From an uncultured Planctomycetaceae bacterium (lineage in GTDB: Bacteria > Planctomycetota > Planctomycetia > Pirellulales > UBA1268), in NCBI GenBank assembly GCA_903958265.1, contig CAJBSQ010000236.1, positions 1-8,730 on the forward strand: 8,730 bases of DNA, given 5' to 3'. Below are positions 1 to 6,261 of the stretch, one piece after another (position 1 is the first letter of the stretch; every line of letters begins with the position of its first letter). A program made the translations under genes and the position numbers. The notes under the pieces were generated by a model, which had not been told where the DNA came from, ran no database searches, and saw only the letters and a program-made list of their open reading frames with translations.

Positions 1-4
1 CTGG

Positions 5-1744
5 TCACCGCAGTGGGTTGGCGGCGGGCAGGGCGGCTACATCGGAGCGGGTCGGTGACGCCGACCGCGCCTCGGCGGCCTGGCCGTGGTGGGCCTGCGA
101 GAGATGATCGACGAAGTCGGTCCGTGCCCCCTTGAGCACGAAGACCTCGCTTGAGGCGTCGGCCGAACCGTGCGGTCGCACGATGCAGATCACCTCCGCC
201 TGACCGCCGTGCTGACGCACGTGATCGAGCAGGGCGGCCTCACCCGGGGAGATGGCCGCGGCCGAAGCCTGCCGAACAGGGGGCGACGGTCGAGGCATGG
301 GAGGCGGCGTTGGACCGCCGTCCGCAGCCGCGGCGGCCGCCGGCACCCCGGTCGGGAGGGCCGCGAGGCCTTCGCCCAGTGCGGCTGTCGATGCCGTCGG
401 CACCGCATCGGCGCGGTCGCGACGGTCGAACGACACCGTCGGCATCTCCGAGGCCATGCTCGGAACGTGCGGGGCCGCTGCGACGTCGAGACCGTTGCTG
501 GGATAGACGTTGCGGAAGACGAAGGTGAGGCCCGCCTCGTCGAGCTGGTCGTGGATCGACGGCAGCGCAGCGAACAGGCCCTCGTTGTCGGCGGGATCGG
601 CTGCGTTGCAGACACCGATCAGCGTGCCGTCGATGGCGAACAGGCCGCCACCTGAGCGGCCCTGCACGGGCTGGCCCGCGACCTGGAGATTGGCGGGGCC
701 AAGGTACTTGTCCACGGCCGTGATCCGGCTGTGGTGGATCGTCGGATCCTTGCCACCGTCGCAGCCAACCGTGACGACCGGCGCCCCGACCGGTGACACA
801 TGGTCGGTGCCGCCGACGCGGACGGCTCCGATCGGAGCTTCGGTGAAGATGCTCACCAGCGCGAGATCGCGCTTCAGGTCCCACGAGATCACCTGGCCGG
901 CGATGCCCCGCGGCCCCTGGGGCCCGAAGAGATCGACCTCGATCCGCCCCTTGCCCTCGGAATCCCGGAAGACATGGCCGCAGGTCAGGATCAAAGCCTC
1001 GCCCTGGCGGCTGTCGATCACGGTGCCGGTGGCCCAGGAGACTCCGGTCGTGTCTTCCACGCGGAGGCGGGCTGTGGCACTCAGGAGCCGCTGCTCCAGT
1101 TCAGCGCGGCTGCCCGCGCCGGCCTGGGCGTCGGCGAGAGGTGGTGCCAGGGGGGGCGTCTGGCTGCCGCGGGTGTTGGCGAGCCCGCGGGGAGTCGTAC
1201 CCAGCGGCGACACGGAAGGTTCGACCACTCGGGGCGCTGCGGCGGCAACCGGTGCCGGCACGACGGCCGGTTCGGTGTCCAGATGCGTTTGCGAGGCGGC
1301 GAGGGGCACGGGCACCCCCGGGATCGGAGTCGGTTCGGCGGCCGGCTGGGCGGCCGGGCCCGCCAGGGGAGACGCGGCCCCGAGGGGCGCCGCGGCCTTC
1401 GCCATCAGCAGTTCGAGTTCGTCTCGGGTGGTCGCCCCGTTGATGCGGCCGACCTCGTGCCCCTTCACGAGCAGCACGTAGCAGGGGACGCCCGTCACGC
1501 CGAATCGGCGGACGATGTCTGCCTCACGATCGACGTCAACATGCCGCACCATCCAGCCGGCCGCCGCGATCTCCGCCACCAGTGGGCCCATCTGCCGGCA
1601 GGGGCCGCACCACGATGCCGAAAAATCGAGCAGCAGCACCTCGCCAGAGCGGGCCGCCGCGGCCGGATTCGCTTCAGCTCGCGGAGCAAAGGCCACGCAG
1701 CCAAAGGCGGCGATCCAGGCCGCGATCGAAGGCAGACGCATCAT
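5..1744 (-). CDS. Exported thioredoxin domain / trypsin-like serine protease fusion
   Basis: The 579-residue product starts with a Sec-type signal peptide: Arg3, a hydrophobic core at about 6-20, and an Ala-Glu-Ala site ending at residue 25. It therefore probably acts outside the cytoplasm. A thioredoxin fold follows (about 34-115), with the WCGPC redox site at 45-49 and the cis-proline loop Gly-Val-Pro at 85-87. A long Ala/Pro linker (about 118-210) leads to a chymotrypsin/HtrA-like protease domain (about 222-410). Its likely catalytic triad is His257 (in TCGHVF), Asp293 (in KRDLALV) and Ser364 (in GRSGGG). A second Ala/Pro linker (about 445-498) precedes a small conserved-looking C-terminal segment (500-550) that I cannot name. 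No PDZ domain is visible, unlike HtrA/DegP. Two ATGs stand in tandem; CTCC at 1751-1754 reads as GGAG on this strand, 6 or 9 bases before them. It is divergent from metG. The substrate and redox partner are unknown. Domain calls are firm; the fusion's role is inference. Confidence 0.9.
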   Translation of the reverse strand: MMRLPSIAAWIAAFGCVAFAPRAEANPAAAARSGEVLLLDFSASWCGPCRQMGPLVAEIAAAGWMVRHVDVDREADIVRRFGVTGVPCYVLLVKGHEVGRINGATTRDELELLMAKAAAPLGAASPLAGPAAQPAAEPTPIPGVPVPLAASQTHLDTEPAVVPAPVAAAAPRVVEPSVSPLGTTPRGLANTRGSQTPPLAPPLADAQAGAGSRAELEQRLLSATARLRVEDTTGVSWATGTVIDSRQGEALILTCGHVFRDSEGKGRIEVDLFGPQGPRGIAGQVISWDLKRDLALVSIFTEAPIGAVRVGGTDHVSPVGAPVVTVGCDGGKDPTIHHSRITAVDKYLGPANLQVAGQPVQGRSGGGLFAIDGTLIGVCNAADPADNEGLFAALPSIHDQLDEAGLTFVFRNVYPSNGLDVAAAPHVPSMASEMPTVSFDRRDRADAVPTASTAALGEGLAALPTGVPAAAAAADGGPTPPPMPRPSPPVRQASAAAISPGEAALLDHVRQHGGQAEVICIVRPHGSADASSEVFVLKGARTDFVDHLSQAHHGQAAEARSASPTRSDVAALPAANPLR

Positions 1745-1750
1745 CGGTCA

Positions 1751-1754
1751 CTCC
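1751..1754 (-). promoter_or_regulatory. Shine-Dalgarno for the thioredoxin-protease gene
   Basis: Read on the minus strand this is GGAG, 6 bases before the first ATG (1744-1742) and 9 bases before the second (1741-1739). It supports initiation at this tandem ATG pair, which also begins a convincing signal peptide. Confidence 0.55.
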
Positions 1755-1914
1755 ACGGGCTGGTGCGGTGGCTTTGCCGTTTTGACCCGCGCGTCCGGAA
1801 GTGGCTCGCGGGGGAGCGGGATAGTGGCGGCGGCCCCGGGGAGCGACAAGCCCACTTTCACCCCCAATGGCCTTGCCCAGTCGGCCGGCATTTCCTCGAT
1901 TCCCTACCGATTCC

Positions 1915-1920
1915 TACAAT
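1915..1920 (+). promoter_or_regulatory. Candidate -10 box for metG
   Basis: The hexamer TACAAT matches the sigma-70 -10 consensus at five of six positions and lies 38 bases before the metG ATG, in otherwise GC-rich DNA. The -35 region is weak: TTCCTC at 1892-1897 has the right 17-base spacing but matches TTGACA poorly. Transcription would begin near 1927 and give a leader of about 30 bases with no obvious ribosome binding site. Confidence 0.4.
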
Positions 1921-1958
1921 CCGCCGGCACCCGACCCCCTCGCCCCGGCGTTCACCGC

Positions 1959-4052
1959 ATGCCAGCCTCCCCTCGACGCCGCATCCTCGTCACCTCAGCG
2001 CTCCCCTACGCCAACGGCCACATCCATCTCGGGCATCTGGTCGAGTACGTTCAAACTGACATCTTCGTCCGCTTCCAGAAGCTCCGCGGCCACGACTGCA
2101 TCTATCTCTGCGCCGACGACACGCACGGCACGGCGATCATGATCCGCGCCCGCGCCGAGGGCCGTAGCGAGCGGGAGCTGATCGCCGAGATGCGCGAGGC
2201 TCACCTGGCCGACTTCGCCGGCTTCCAGGTCGACTTCGACCACTACGGCTCCACCGACAGCCCCACCAACCGCCGGCTCTGCGGCGAGGTCTGGGGGGCG
2301 CTGCGGCAGCGCGGGCTCGTGGTCTCCCGCGACGTGCAGCAGCTCTACGACGCGACCGCCGGCACCTTCCTCGCCGACCGGTTCGTGAAGGGCACCTGCC
2401 CCCGATGCCGCACGGCCGACCAGTACGGCGACACCTGCGAACAGTGTGGGGCCACCTACGCGCCGGCCGACCTGATCGATCCGGTGAGCACGCTCTCCGG
2501 CGCGCGGCCCGAGGTGCGTTCGGCCGAGCACCTGTTCGTGACGATCGAACAGCTCCATGGCTTCCTCGCCGAGTGGACGCGGTCGAGCGGCGCCCTCGAT
2601 CCGCGGATTGCCAACTACCTCACGGGCCACTTCCTCGGCGAGCCCCTCCGCGACTGGGACGTCTCCCGACCAGCCCCCTACTTCGGCTTCGAGATTCCGG
2701 ATGCCCCCGGGCACTACTGGTACGTCTGGTTCGACGCGCCCATCGGCTACCTGGCAGCCACGGCCGAATGGTGCGAGTCTCACGGGCAGGACGTGGCTGC
2801 CTGGTGGGGCCGAGGCAACGCGGGCACGCCCGCCGAGATTCACCATGTCATCGGCAAAGACATCGTCTACTTCCACACGCTCTTCTGGCCGGCCATGCTC
2901 GAGGCGGCCGGACTCGCCCTGCCGACAAAGGTTCGCGTGCACGGCTTCCTGACCGTGAACGGGCAGAAGATGTCGAAGAGCCGTGGCACGTTCGTGCTGG
3001 CGCGGACCTGGCTGGACCACCTCGATCCCGCCGCCCTTCGCTACTACTACGCGGCGAAGCTTTCCGGCGGCATCGATGACATCGACCTCAACCTCGACGA
3101 GTTCATGACGAAGGCCAACGCCGACCTCGTGGGGAAGGTCGTCAACCTGGCCAGCCGTACCGCGCGGTGGCTGGAGGCGACGGGGCTGGCCGCGACGTAT
3201 CCCGCCGACGGCGGCCTCTTCGATCAGGCAGCCGCGGACGGCATCGAGATTGCTGCCGCGTACGAGGCCGGTGACTTCGCCCGCGGGATGCGGCTGGTGA
3301 TGCTCGCCGCCGACCGGGCCAACGCCTTCGTCGACGCCGAGCAGCCCTGGAAGCTGGCCAAGGCCGGCCCCGAGGCCGCCGGCCGGCTCCAGGACGTGGC
3401 GAGCGTGGCACTCAATCTGTTTCGCCAGATCGCCGTCTATCTCGCCCCCGTGCTGCCGACGCTGGCGGCGCAGGCGGGCGAACTCGTGGGCGGGGCGATC
3501 CGCTCGTGGGAGGAGTCGCAGACGCCGCTCGCGGGCCTGCCGGTCGCCCCCTTCACACCGCTGATGAAACGAATCGAGGCCGCCCAGATCGCGGCGGTCA
3601 TCGATGCGTCGAAGGCCGCCGCCGTCGACGAGCAGCCAATCCCAGGAGAAACCCCGATGGACGCCAACGCCCCTGCCGCAACCGACTCCGCCGAGCCCCT
3701 CGCCGCCGAACCGCTCGCTGCGGAGTGCACCATCGACGACTTCACGAAGATCGACCTCCGCGTCGCCCGGATCGTGGCGGCGGAGGAGGTGCCCGAGGCG
3801 AAGAAGCTGCTCAAGCTCACGATCAGCCTCGGTGGCGACGCCACGCGAACGGTATTCGCCGGCATCAAGGGTTTTCATGAGCCCGCAGCCCTCGTCGGCC
3901 GGCTGGCCGTCGTGGTGGCGAACCTCGCACCGCGGCAGATGAAGTTCGGGCTCAGCGAGGGCATGGTGGTGGCGGCCAGCGGTGCAGGGGCCCCGGGTGT
4001 CTACCTGCTCGCGCCCGACTCCGGCGCCCTCCCGGGCATGCGGCTTCACTGA
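1959..4052 (+). CDS. metG: Methionyl-tRNA synthetase (MetRS) with C-terminal tRNA-binding domain
   Basis: This cytoplasmic class I aminoacyl-tRNA synthetase charges tRNA-Met with methionine using ATP and so supplies both initiation and elongation. The 697-residue product is close to the E. coli enzyme (677). The HIGH-type motif is HLGH at 23-26. The zinc knuckle has four cysteines (147, 150, 160, 163), and KMSKS is intact at 337-341. An alpha-helical anticodon-binding domain follows to about 555. A low-complexity Ala/Pro/Glu linker (about 551-590) joins a Trbp111/EMAP-II-like tRNA-binding OB fold (about 591-697), recognised by EVPEAKKLLKL and the PRQMKFGLSEGMV signature. The start at 1959 is chosen because residues 8-26 align at once with the family N-terminus. 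No Shine-Dalgarno precedes it. The linker contains an in-frame ATG with a strong ribosome binding site (see findings). Confidence 0.97.
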   Translation: MPASPRRRILVTSALPYANGHIHLGHLVEYVQTDIFVRFQKLRGHDCIYLCADDTHGTAIMIRARAEGRSERELIAEMREAHLADFAGFQVDFDHYGSTDSPTNRRLCGEVWGALRQRGLVVSRDVQQLYDATAGTFLADRFVKGTCPRCRTADQYGDTCEQCGATYAPADLIDPVSTLSGARPEVRSAEHLFVTIEQLHGFLAEWTRSSGALDPRIANYLTGHFLGEPLRDWDVSRPAPYFGFEIPDAPGHYWYVWFDAPIGYLAATAEWCESHGQDVAAWWGRGNAGTPAEIHHVIGKDIVYFHTLFWPAMLEAAGLALPTKVRVHGFLTVNGQKMSKSRGTFVLARTWLDHLDPAALRYYYAAKLSGGIDDIDLNLDEFMTKANADLVGKVVNLASRTARWLEATGLAATYPADGGLFDQAAADGIEIAAAYEAGDFARGMRLVMLAADRANAFVDAEQPWKLAKAGPEAAGRLQDVASVALNLFRQIAVYLAPVLPTLAAQAGELVGGAIRSWEESQTPLAGLPVAPFTPLMKRIEAAQIAAVIDASKAAAVDEQPIPGETPMDANAPAATDSAEPLAAEPLAAECTIDDFTKIDLRVARIVAAEEVPEAKKLLKLTISLGGDATRTVFAGIKGFHEPAALVGRLAVVVANLAPRQMKFGLSEGMVVAASGAGAPGVYLLAPDSGALPGMRLH
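3644..3659 (+). promoter_or_regulatory. Internal Shine-Dalgarno and in-frame ATG within metG
   Basis: AGGAG at 3644-3648 lies 8 bases before an ATG at 3657-3659 that is in the metG frame (Met567). Initiation here would give a 131-residue protein made of a short acidic/Ala-rich leader plus the complete tRNA-binding domain, resembling free-standing Trbp111. This is a better-looking ribosome binding site than the one at the metG start. The sequence is visible directly; its use is inferred. Chance occurrence in a linker with relaxed coding constraint is possible. Confidence 0.35.
3690..3719 (+). repeat. Two-copy 15-base in-frame tandem repeat in the metG linker
   Basis: Copies at 3690-3704 and 3705-3719 differ at a few bases and each encode Ala-Glu-Pro-Leu-Ala. 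The repeat lies in the flexible linker between the MetRS core and its tRNA-binding domain. It keeps the frame and probably arose by slippage or duplication that changed linker length. Confidence 0.6.
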
Positions 4053-4070
4053 ATCCGTCTCGGCCCGGGG

Positions 4071-4076
4071 TATAAT
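4071..4076 (+). promoter_or_regulatory. Perfect TATAAT -10 box upstream of the stress protein gene
   Basis: TATAAT is an exact sigma-70 -10 consensus, 19 bases after the metG stop and 67 bases before the ATG at 4143. It is flanked exactly by GGGG (4067-4070) and CCCC (4077-4080), which form a 4-base inverted repeat around it. No convincing -35 is present: TTCACT at 4045-4050 would leave a 20-base spacer. A transcript beginning near 4083 would carry a leader of about 60 bases with a small potential hairpin (GCTGG 4084-4088 with CCAGC 4098-4102). It probably drives the stress protein gene and epmA. Confidence 0.6.
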
Positions 4077-4129
4077 CCCCACGGCTGGAGCACCGGACCA
4101 GCGGCAGGAGCCTTCATCACCTTGCACGC

Positions 4130-4134
4130 GGGAG
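4130..4134 (+). promoter_or_regulatory. Shine-Dalgarno of the stress protein gene
   Basis: GGGAG lies 8 bases before the ATG at 4143. It decides the start against a TTG codon at 4122 that is in frame but lies upstream of this site and would add seven residues unlike the family. Confidence 0.75.
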
Positions 4135-4142
4135 ATCCCATC

Positions 4143-4601
4143 ATGGCCAAGACGATCGTCTTTCCGACCGACTTCTCCACCGCCAGCGACGCTGCGCTGG
4201 AGCACGCGGCCACGCTCGCGACGTCGATGGGGGCCACCCTGCTGATCGTGCACGTCGAGGAGCCGCCGCTGGCCTACGGCGGCGGGGAACTCTATTACGG
4301 GATCCCCGAGCCCGATTCCGAGCGGATCCTGAAGATGCTCGAGGACGTGAAGCCCAAGGACCCAGCCGTGCCCTTCACGCATCGGCTCTCGATGGGGGAT
4401 CCGGCCGGCGAGATCGTGCGGATCGCCACCGACGAGGGAGCGGAACTGATCGTGCTCGGCACCCACGGCCGCACCGGCGTGACGAGGCTCTTGATGGGGA
4501 GCGTTGCCGAGGTCGTGGTTCGGCGGGCGCCGTGCCCGGTGCTGGTCTACCGGGAGACAGCGGCCAAACTCACCCCGTCGAAGGCCGCTGCGGCGGGCTG
4601 A
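4143..4601 (+). CDS. Universal stress protein, UspA family, ATP-binding type
   Basis: The 152-residue product is a single Usp domain of normal length. It opens with the family's first beta strand (KTIVFPTDFS, with Asp10) and carries the nucleotide-binding signature G-x2-G-x9-G-S at Gly106, Gly109, Gly119 and Ser120. The closing strand CPVLVY (131-136) ends the fold, and a short Lys/Ala-rich tail follows. The intact signature places it with ATP-binding MJ0577-like members rather than E. coli UspA, which lacks it. Such proteins are cytoplasmic, usually dimeric, and linked to stress survival; the specific role here cannot be read from sequence. The start is fixed by GGGAG at 4130-4134. It has its own TATAAT promoter candidate and is followed after 16 bases by epmA, suggesting one transcript. 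Confidence 0.95.
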   Translation: MAKTIVFPTDFSTASDAALEHAATLATSMGATLLIVHVEEPPLAYGGGELYYGIPEPDSERILKMLEDVKPKDPAVPFTHRLSMGDPAGEIVRIATDEGAELIVLGTHGRTGVTRLLMGSVAEVVVRRAPCPVLVYRETAAKLTPSKAAAAG

Positions 4602-4603
4602 CC

Positions 4604-4621
4604 ATGGCACGGCGCGAATGA
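4604..4621 (+). other. Five-codon mini-ORF overlapping the epmA start
   Basis: ATG at 4604 begins just two bases after the stress protein stop and encodes Met-Ala-Arg-Arg-Glu before a TGA at 4619-4621. This TGA overlaps the epmA ATG (4618-4620) as ATGA. It has no strong Shine-Dalgarno of its own. It could pass terminating ribosomes from the stress protein gene on to epmA, or be chance. Confidence 0.2.
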
Positions 4622-5568
4622 CGGTTCGCCCCATTCTCGAACTCCGCTGCCGGGTGAGGGCTGCCGTCCGCGGAGTGTTTGACGCGCGCGGCTTCCTCGA
4701 AGTCGACACGCCCGTGCTGTCACGGGAGGTGCTGCCGGAGGCCCACATCGATCCGATCACGGTGCACCTCGACGGCGACGCCGCACCGCGGTTTCTCCAG
4801 GCGAGCCCCGAGGCGCTGATGAAGCGGCTGTTGGCGCGGGAGGCGGGATGCATCTACCAGTTTGCCCAGTCGTTTCGCGCCGGTGAGCGGGGCCGCCAGC
4901 ACGACGTGGAGTTCTGCCTGCTGGAATGGTACGAGCCCGCGGCCACGCTCGACGGCACGGCCGACCTGCTCGAGGCCCTCTGTGCCGCGGCCCTCGACAC
5001 CCGCGGCATCGATCGCATGTCCTGCCGGGAGGCCTTCACAACGCACGCCGGCATCGACCCGTTCGCAGCCACTGCCGGCGAACTCGAGGCGGCGGCCCGC
5101 CGCCTCGGTGCCGTGCCTGCCGCCCCCGGTTCCGGAGAGTCGGAGGCTGAGCGTTGGAACCGGGCGTTCGAACGGCTGCTCGCCGAAGCCGTGCAGCCCC
5201 GGCTTGGCCACGGCCGGCCGGCGATGCTGGTGGAATGGCCGGCAGCGCAGGCCGCGTTCGCCCGGCTCGACCCCGACCGCCCGGAGGTGGCGCTTCGGTT
5301 CGAACTCTTCATTGCCGGGGTCGAACTGGCCAACGGTTGGGAGGAGGAGACCCGCACCGAGGTGCTCGCGGAACGGATCGCCGCGGCAAACCGCATCCGG
5401 GCCGCGGGTGGCCGGCCGGTCCTGCCGGTGCCGGAGCGGCTTCTCGCCGCGCACGGCGATGCGATGCCGGCCGGGGTCGGAGCGGCGCTGGGATTCGACC
5501 GGCTGGCGATGCTGGCGGCGGGCGCCGATTCGATCGCCGCCGCCCGGCCCTTCACCGGCGAGGCATGA
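4618..5568 (+). CDS. epmA: Elongation factor P beta-lysyltransferase (EpmA/GenX/PoxA type)
   Basis: This class II lysyl-tRNA-synthetase paralogue activates (R)-beta-lysine with ATP and attaches it to a conserved lysine of elongation factor P, which relieves ribosome stalling at polyproline stretches. The product has 316 residues against 325 in E. coli EpmA and lacks the N-terminal anticodon-binding domain of true LysRS. Motif 1 lies around 25-34 (GFLEVDTPVL). Motif 2 spans 82-105 and includes FRAGERGRQHDVEF and LLEWY. The GIELANGF-like segment is GVELANGW at 234-241, and motif 3 is GAALGFDRLAML at 288-299. The start at 4618 places the N-terminal helix directly before motif 1; no good Shine-Dalgarno is visible, so coupling to the preceding gene is likely. 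EF-P and the lysine 2,3-aminomutase EpmB are not in this window. The family call is firm; the exact amino acid attached is inferred. Confidence 0.92.
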   Translation: MTVRPILELRCRVRAAVRGVFDARGFLEVDTPVLSREVLPEAHIDPITVHLDGDAAPRFLQASPEALMKRLLAREAGCIYQFAQSFRAGERGRQHDVEFCLLEWYEPAATLDGTADLLEALCAAALDTRGIDRMSCREAFTTHAGIDPFAATAGELEAAARRLGAVPAAPGSGESEAERWNRAFERLLAEAVQPRLGHGRPAMLVEWPAAQAAFARLDPDRPEVALRFELFIAGVELANGWEEETRTEVLAERIAAANRIRAAGGRPVLPVPERLLAAHGDAMPAGVGAALGFDRLAMLAAGADSIAAARPFTGEA

Positions 5569-5571
5569 CGC

Positions 5572-6261
5572 TCACCGCTCGAGGTCGATGGCCATGACCT
5601 TCCAGCGCTCGACAACACCCGTCGTGCCGGCCGCGGTTGTCTTCGGCGATACCACCAGTCGCAGTGTCTCCTCGCCGCCCCCGCAGGAGGCGAGCGCTGC
5701 CCGCACCGTCCAGGCGTTGTCGTCGGTGCCAAGCGGCTGGCAGCTCGTGACCTCGGGCTGCGTGGCGTGGCAGGCGGCCACCGCCCGCACGGCGTCGAGC
5801 TGGATGAATCGCTCGAGCCGCCGCACTTCGACGTCGGTCTCGGTGGGGTCCGGCGGCATCGAGGCGGTCGAGGCGACGGCGGCTCCGCAGAGGCCCAGCG
5901 CCTCGGCGGGGCGACCATCGCGGACGGCGTCGATCCAGGCCCGGGCCGCCGCTCCGGCGCGATGGGACTCGATCCAGCGGTCGACCGCCGCACTGGTGAC
6001 GGCCTGCGCGCCAAAGCCCACGGCGAGGGCCATGCCGGCCAGCGCGAGTAGCCGGCCCGCCTTGGCCGTTCCCGGGCGGGCGAGGTCGGCCAGGGCGGCG
6101 ATCGCCACCGCCGCGGCCACCAGCGGCACCACCCAGGCGAACCGGGTCACGAGGGCCATCGCCGAGCAGATGCCAAGCACCAGGGCAGCGACGGCCAGCG
6201 GGCTCACGGGCCGGTAGTCGGAAATCGCGCCGGTCGCTCGCTCGTCGGCCACCGGGGTCAC
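5572..6261 (-). CDS. Membrane protein with DUF4190-like N-terminal region, function unknown
   Basis: The 229-residue product has a short polar N-terminus, then YRPVSPLAVAALVLG beginning at residue 16, which looks like the opening of DUF4190-type membrane regions. About three hydrophobic segments are visible (21-38, 42-60, 70-92). A soluble domain follows (about 93-229), with three cysteines (164, 174, 193) and a closing strand WKVMAIDL (220-227). The overall shape hints at an NTF2-like fold, but I cannot prove it. The start is GTG at 6261-6259, which overlaps the TGA of the upstream CvpA-like gene (GTGA). No separate Shine-Dalgarno is apparent, so translation is probably coupled. It is the last gene of the operon and ends three bases from the convergent epmA stop. 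Confidence 0.8.
   Translation of the reverse strand: MTPVADERATGAISDYRPVSPLAVAALVLGICSAMALVTRFAWVVPLVAAAVAIAALADLARPGTAKAGRLLALAGMALAVGFGAQAVTSAAVDRWIESHRAGAAARAWIDAVRDGRPAEALGLCGAAVASTASMPPDPTETDVEVRRLERFIQLDAVRAVAACHATQPEVTSCQPLGTDDNAWTVRAALASCGGGEETLRLVVSPKTTAAGTTGVVERWKVMAIDLER

Larger units (their letters stand above)
1745..1958. other. Divergent intergenic region between the thioredoxin-protease gene and metG
   Basis: These 214 bases separate two divergently transcribed genes and should hold promoters for both. On the plus strand I see one good -10-like box (annotated separately). On the minus strand only weak candidates appear, such as a TTGTCG-like hexamer near 1850 with poorly spaced -10 options. 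I see no RNA gene, riboswitch or strong inverted repeat. The metG reading frame stays open leftwards through this region into the neighbouring gene, but nothing upstream of 1959 resembles MetRS. Confidence 0.6.

Noticed and set aside
1697..1744. Lipoprotein box around Cys16 of the thioredoxin-protease
   Set aside because: The preceding residues (Ala-Phe-Gly) are a poor lipobox and the cysteine is inside the hydrophobic core; a signal peptidase I site at Ala-Glu-Ala (23-25) fits better.
1515..1958. N-terminal extension of metG
   Set aside because: The frame is open upstream but overlaps the divergent gene, and MetRS homology begins within a few residues of the ATG at 1959.
800..2059. Plus-strand open frame opposite the thioredoxin-protease gene
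   Set aside because: Arg/Gly-rich translation with no recognisable domain; the opposite strand has an intact redox site, catalytic triad and signal peptide.
4077..4110. Riboswitch or T-box in the leader of the stress gene
   Set aside because: Only a 5-base stem with a 9-base loop is visible; there is no known riboswitch signature or T-box motif.
4122..4142. TTG start for the stress protein
   Set aside because: The Shine-Dalgarno GGGAG lies downstream of it and is correctly spaced for ATG 4143.
1995..4853. Very long minus-strand open frame (952 codons) opposite metG, the stress gene and epmA
   Set aside because: It runs antisense to three genes with clear catalytic motifs, crosses their boundaries, and its product is Gly/Arg/Val-rich low-complexity sequence typical of an antisense frame in GC-rich DNA.
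4854..6217. Long open frames on both strands across epmA and the DUF4190-like gene
   Set aside because: Their products are Ser/Arg/Pro-rich shadow translations; the frames chosen have class II synthetase motifs and membrane segments respectively.
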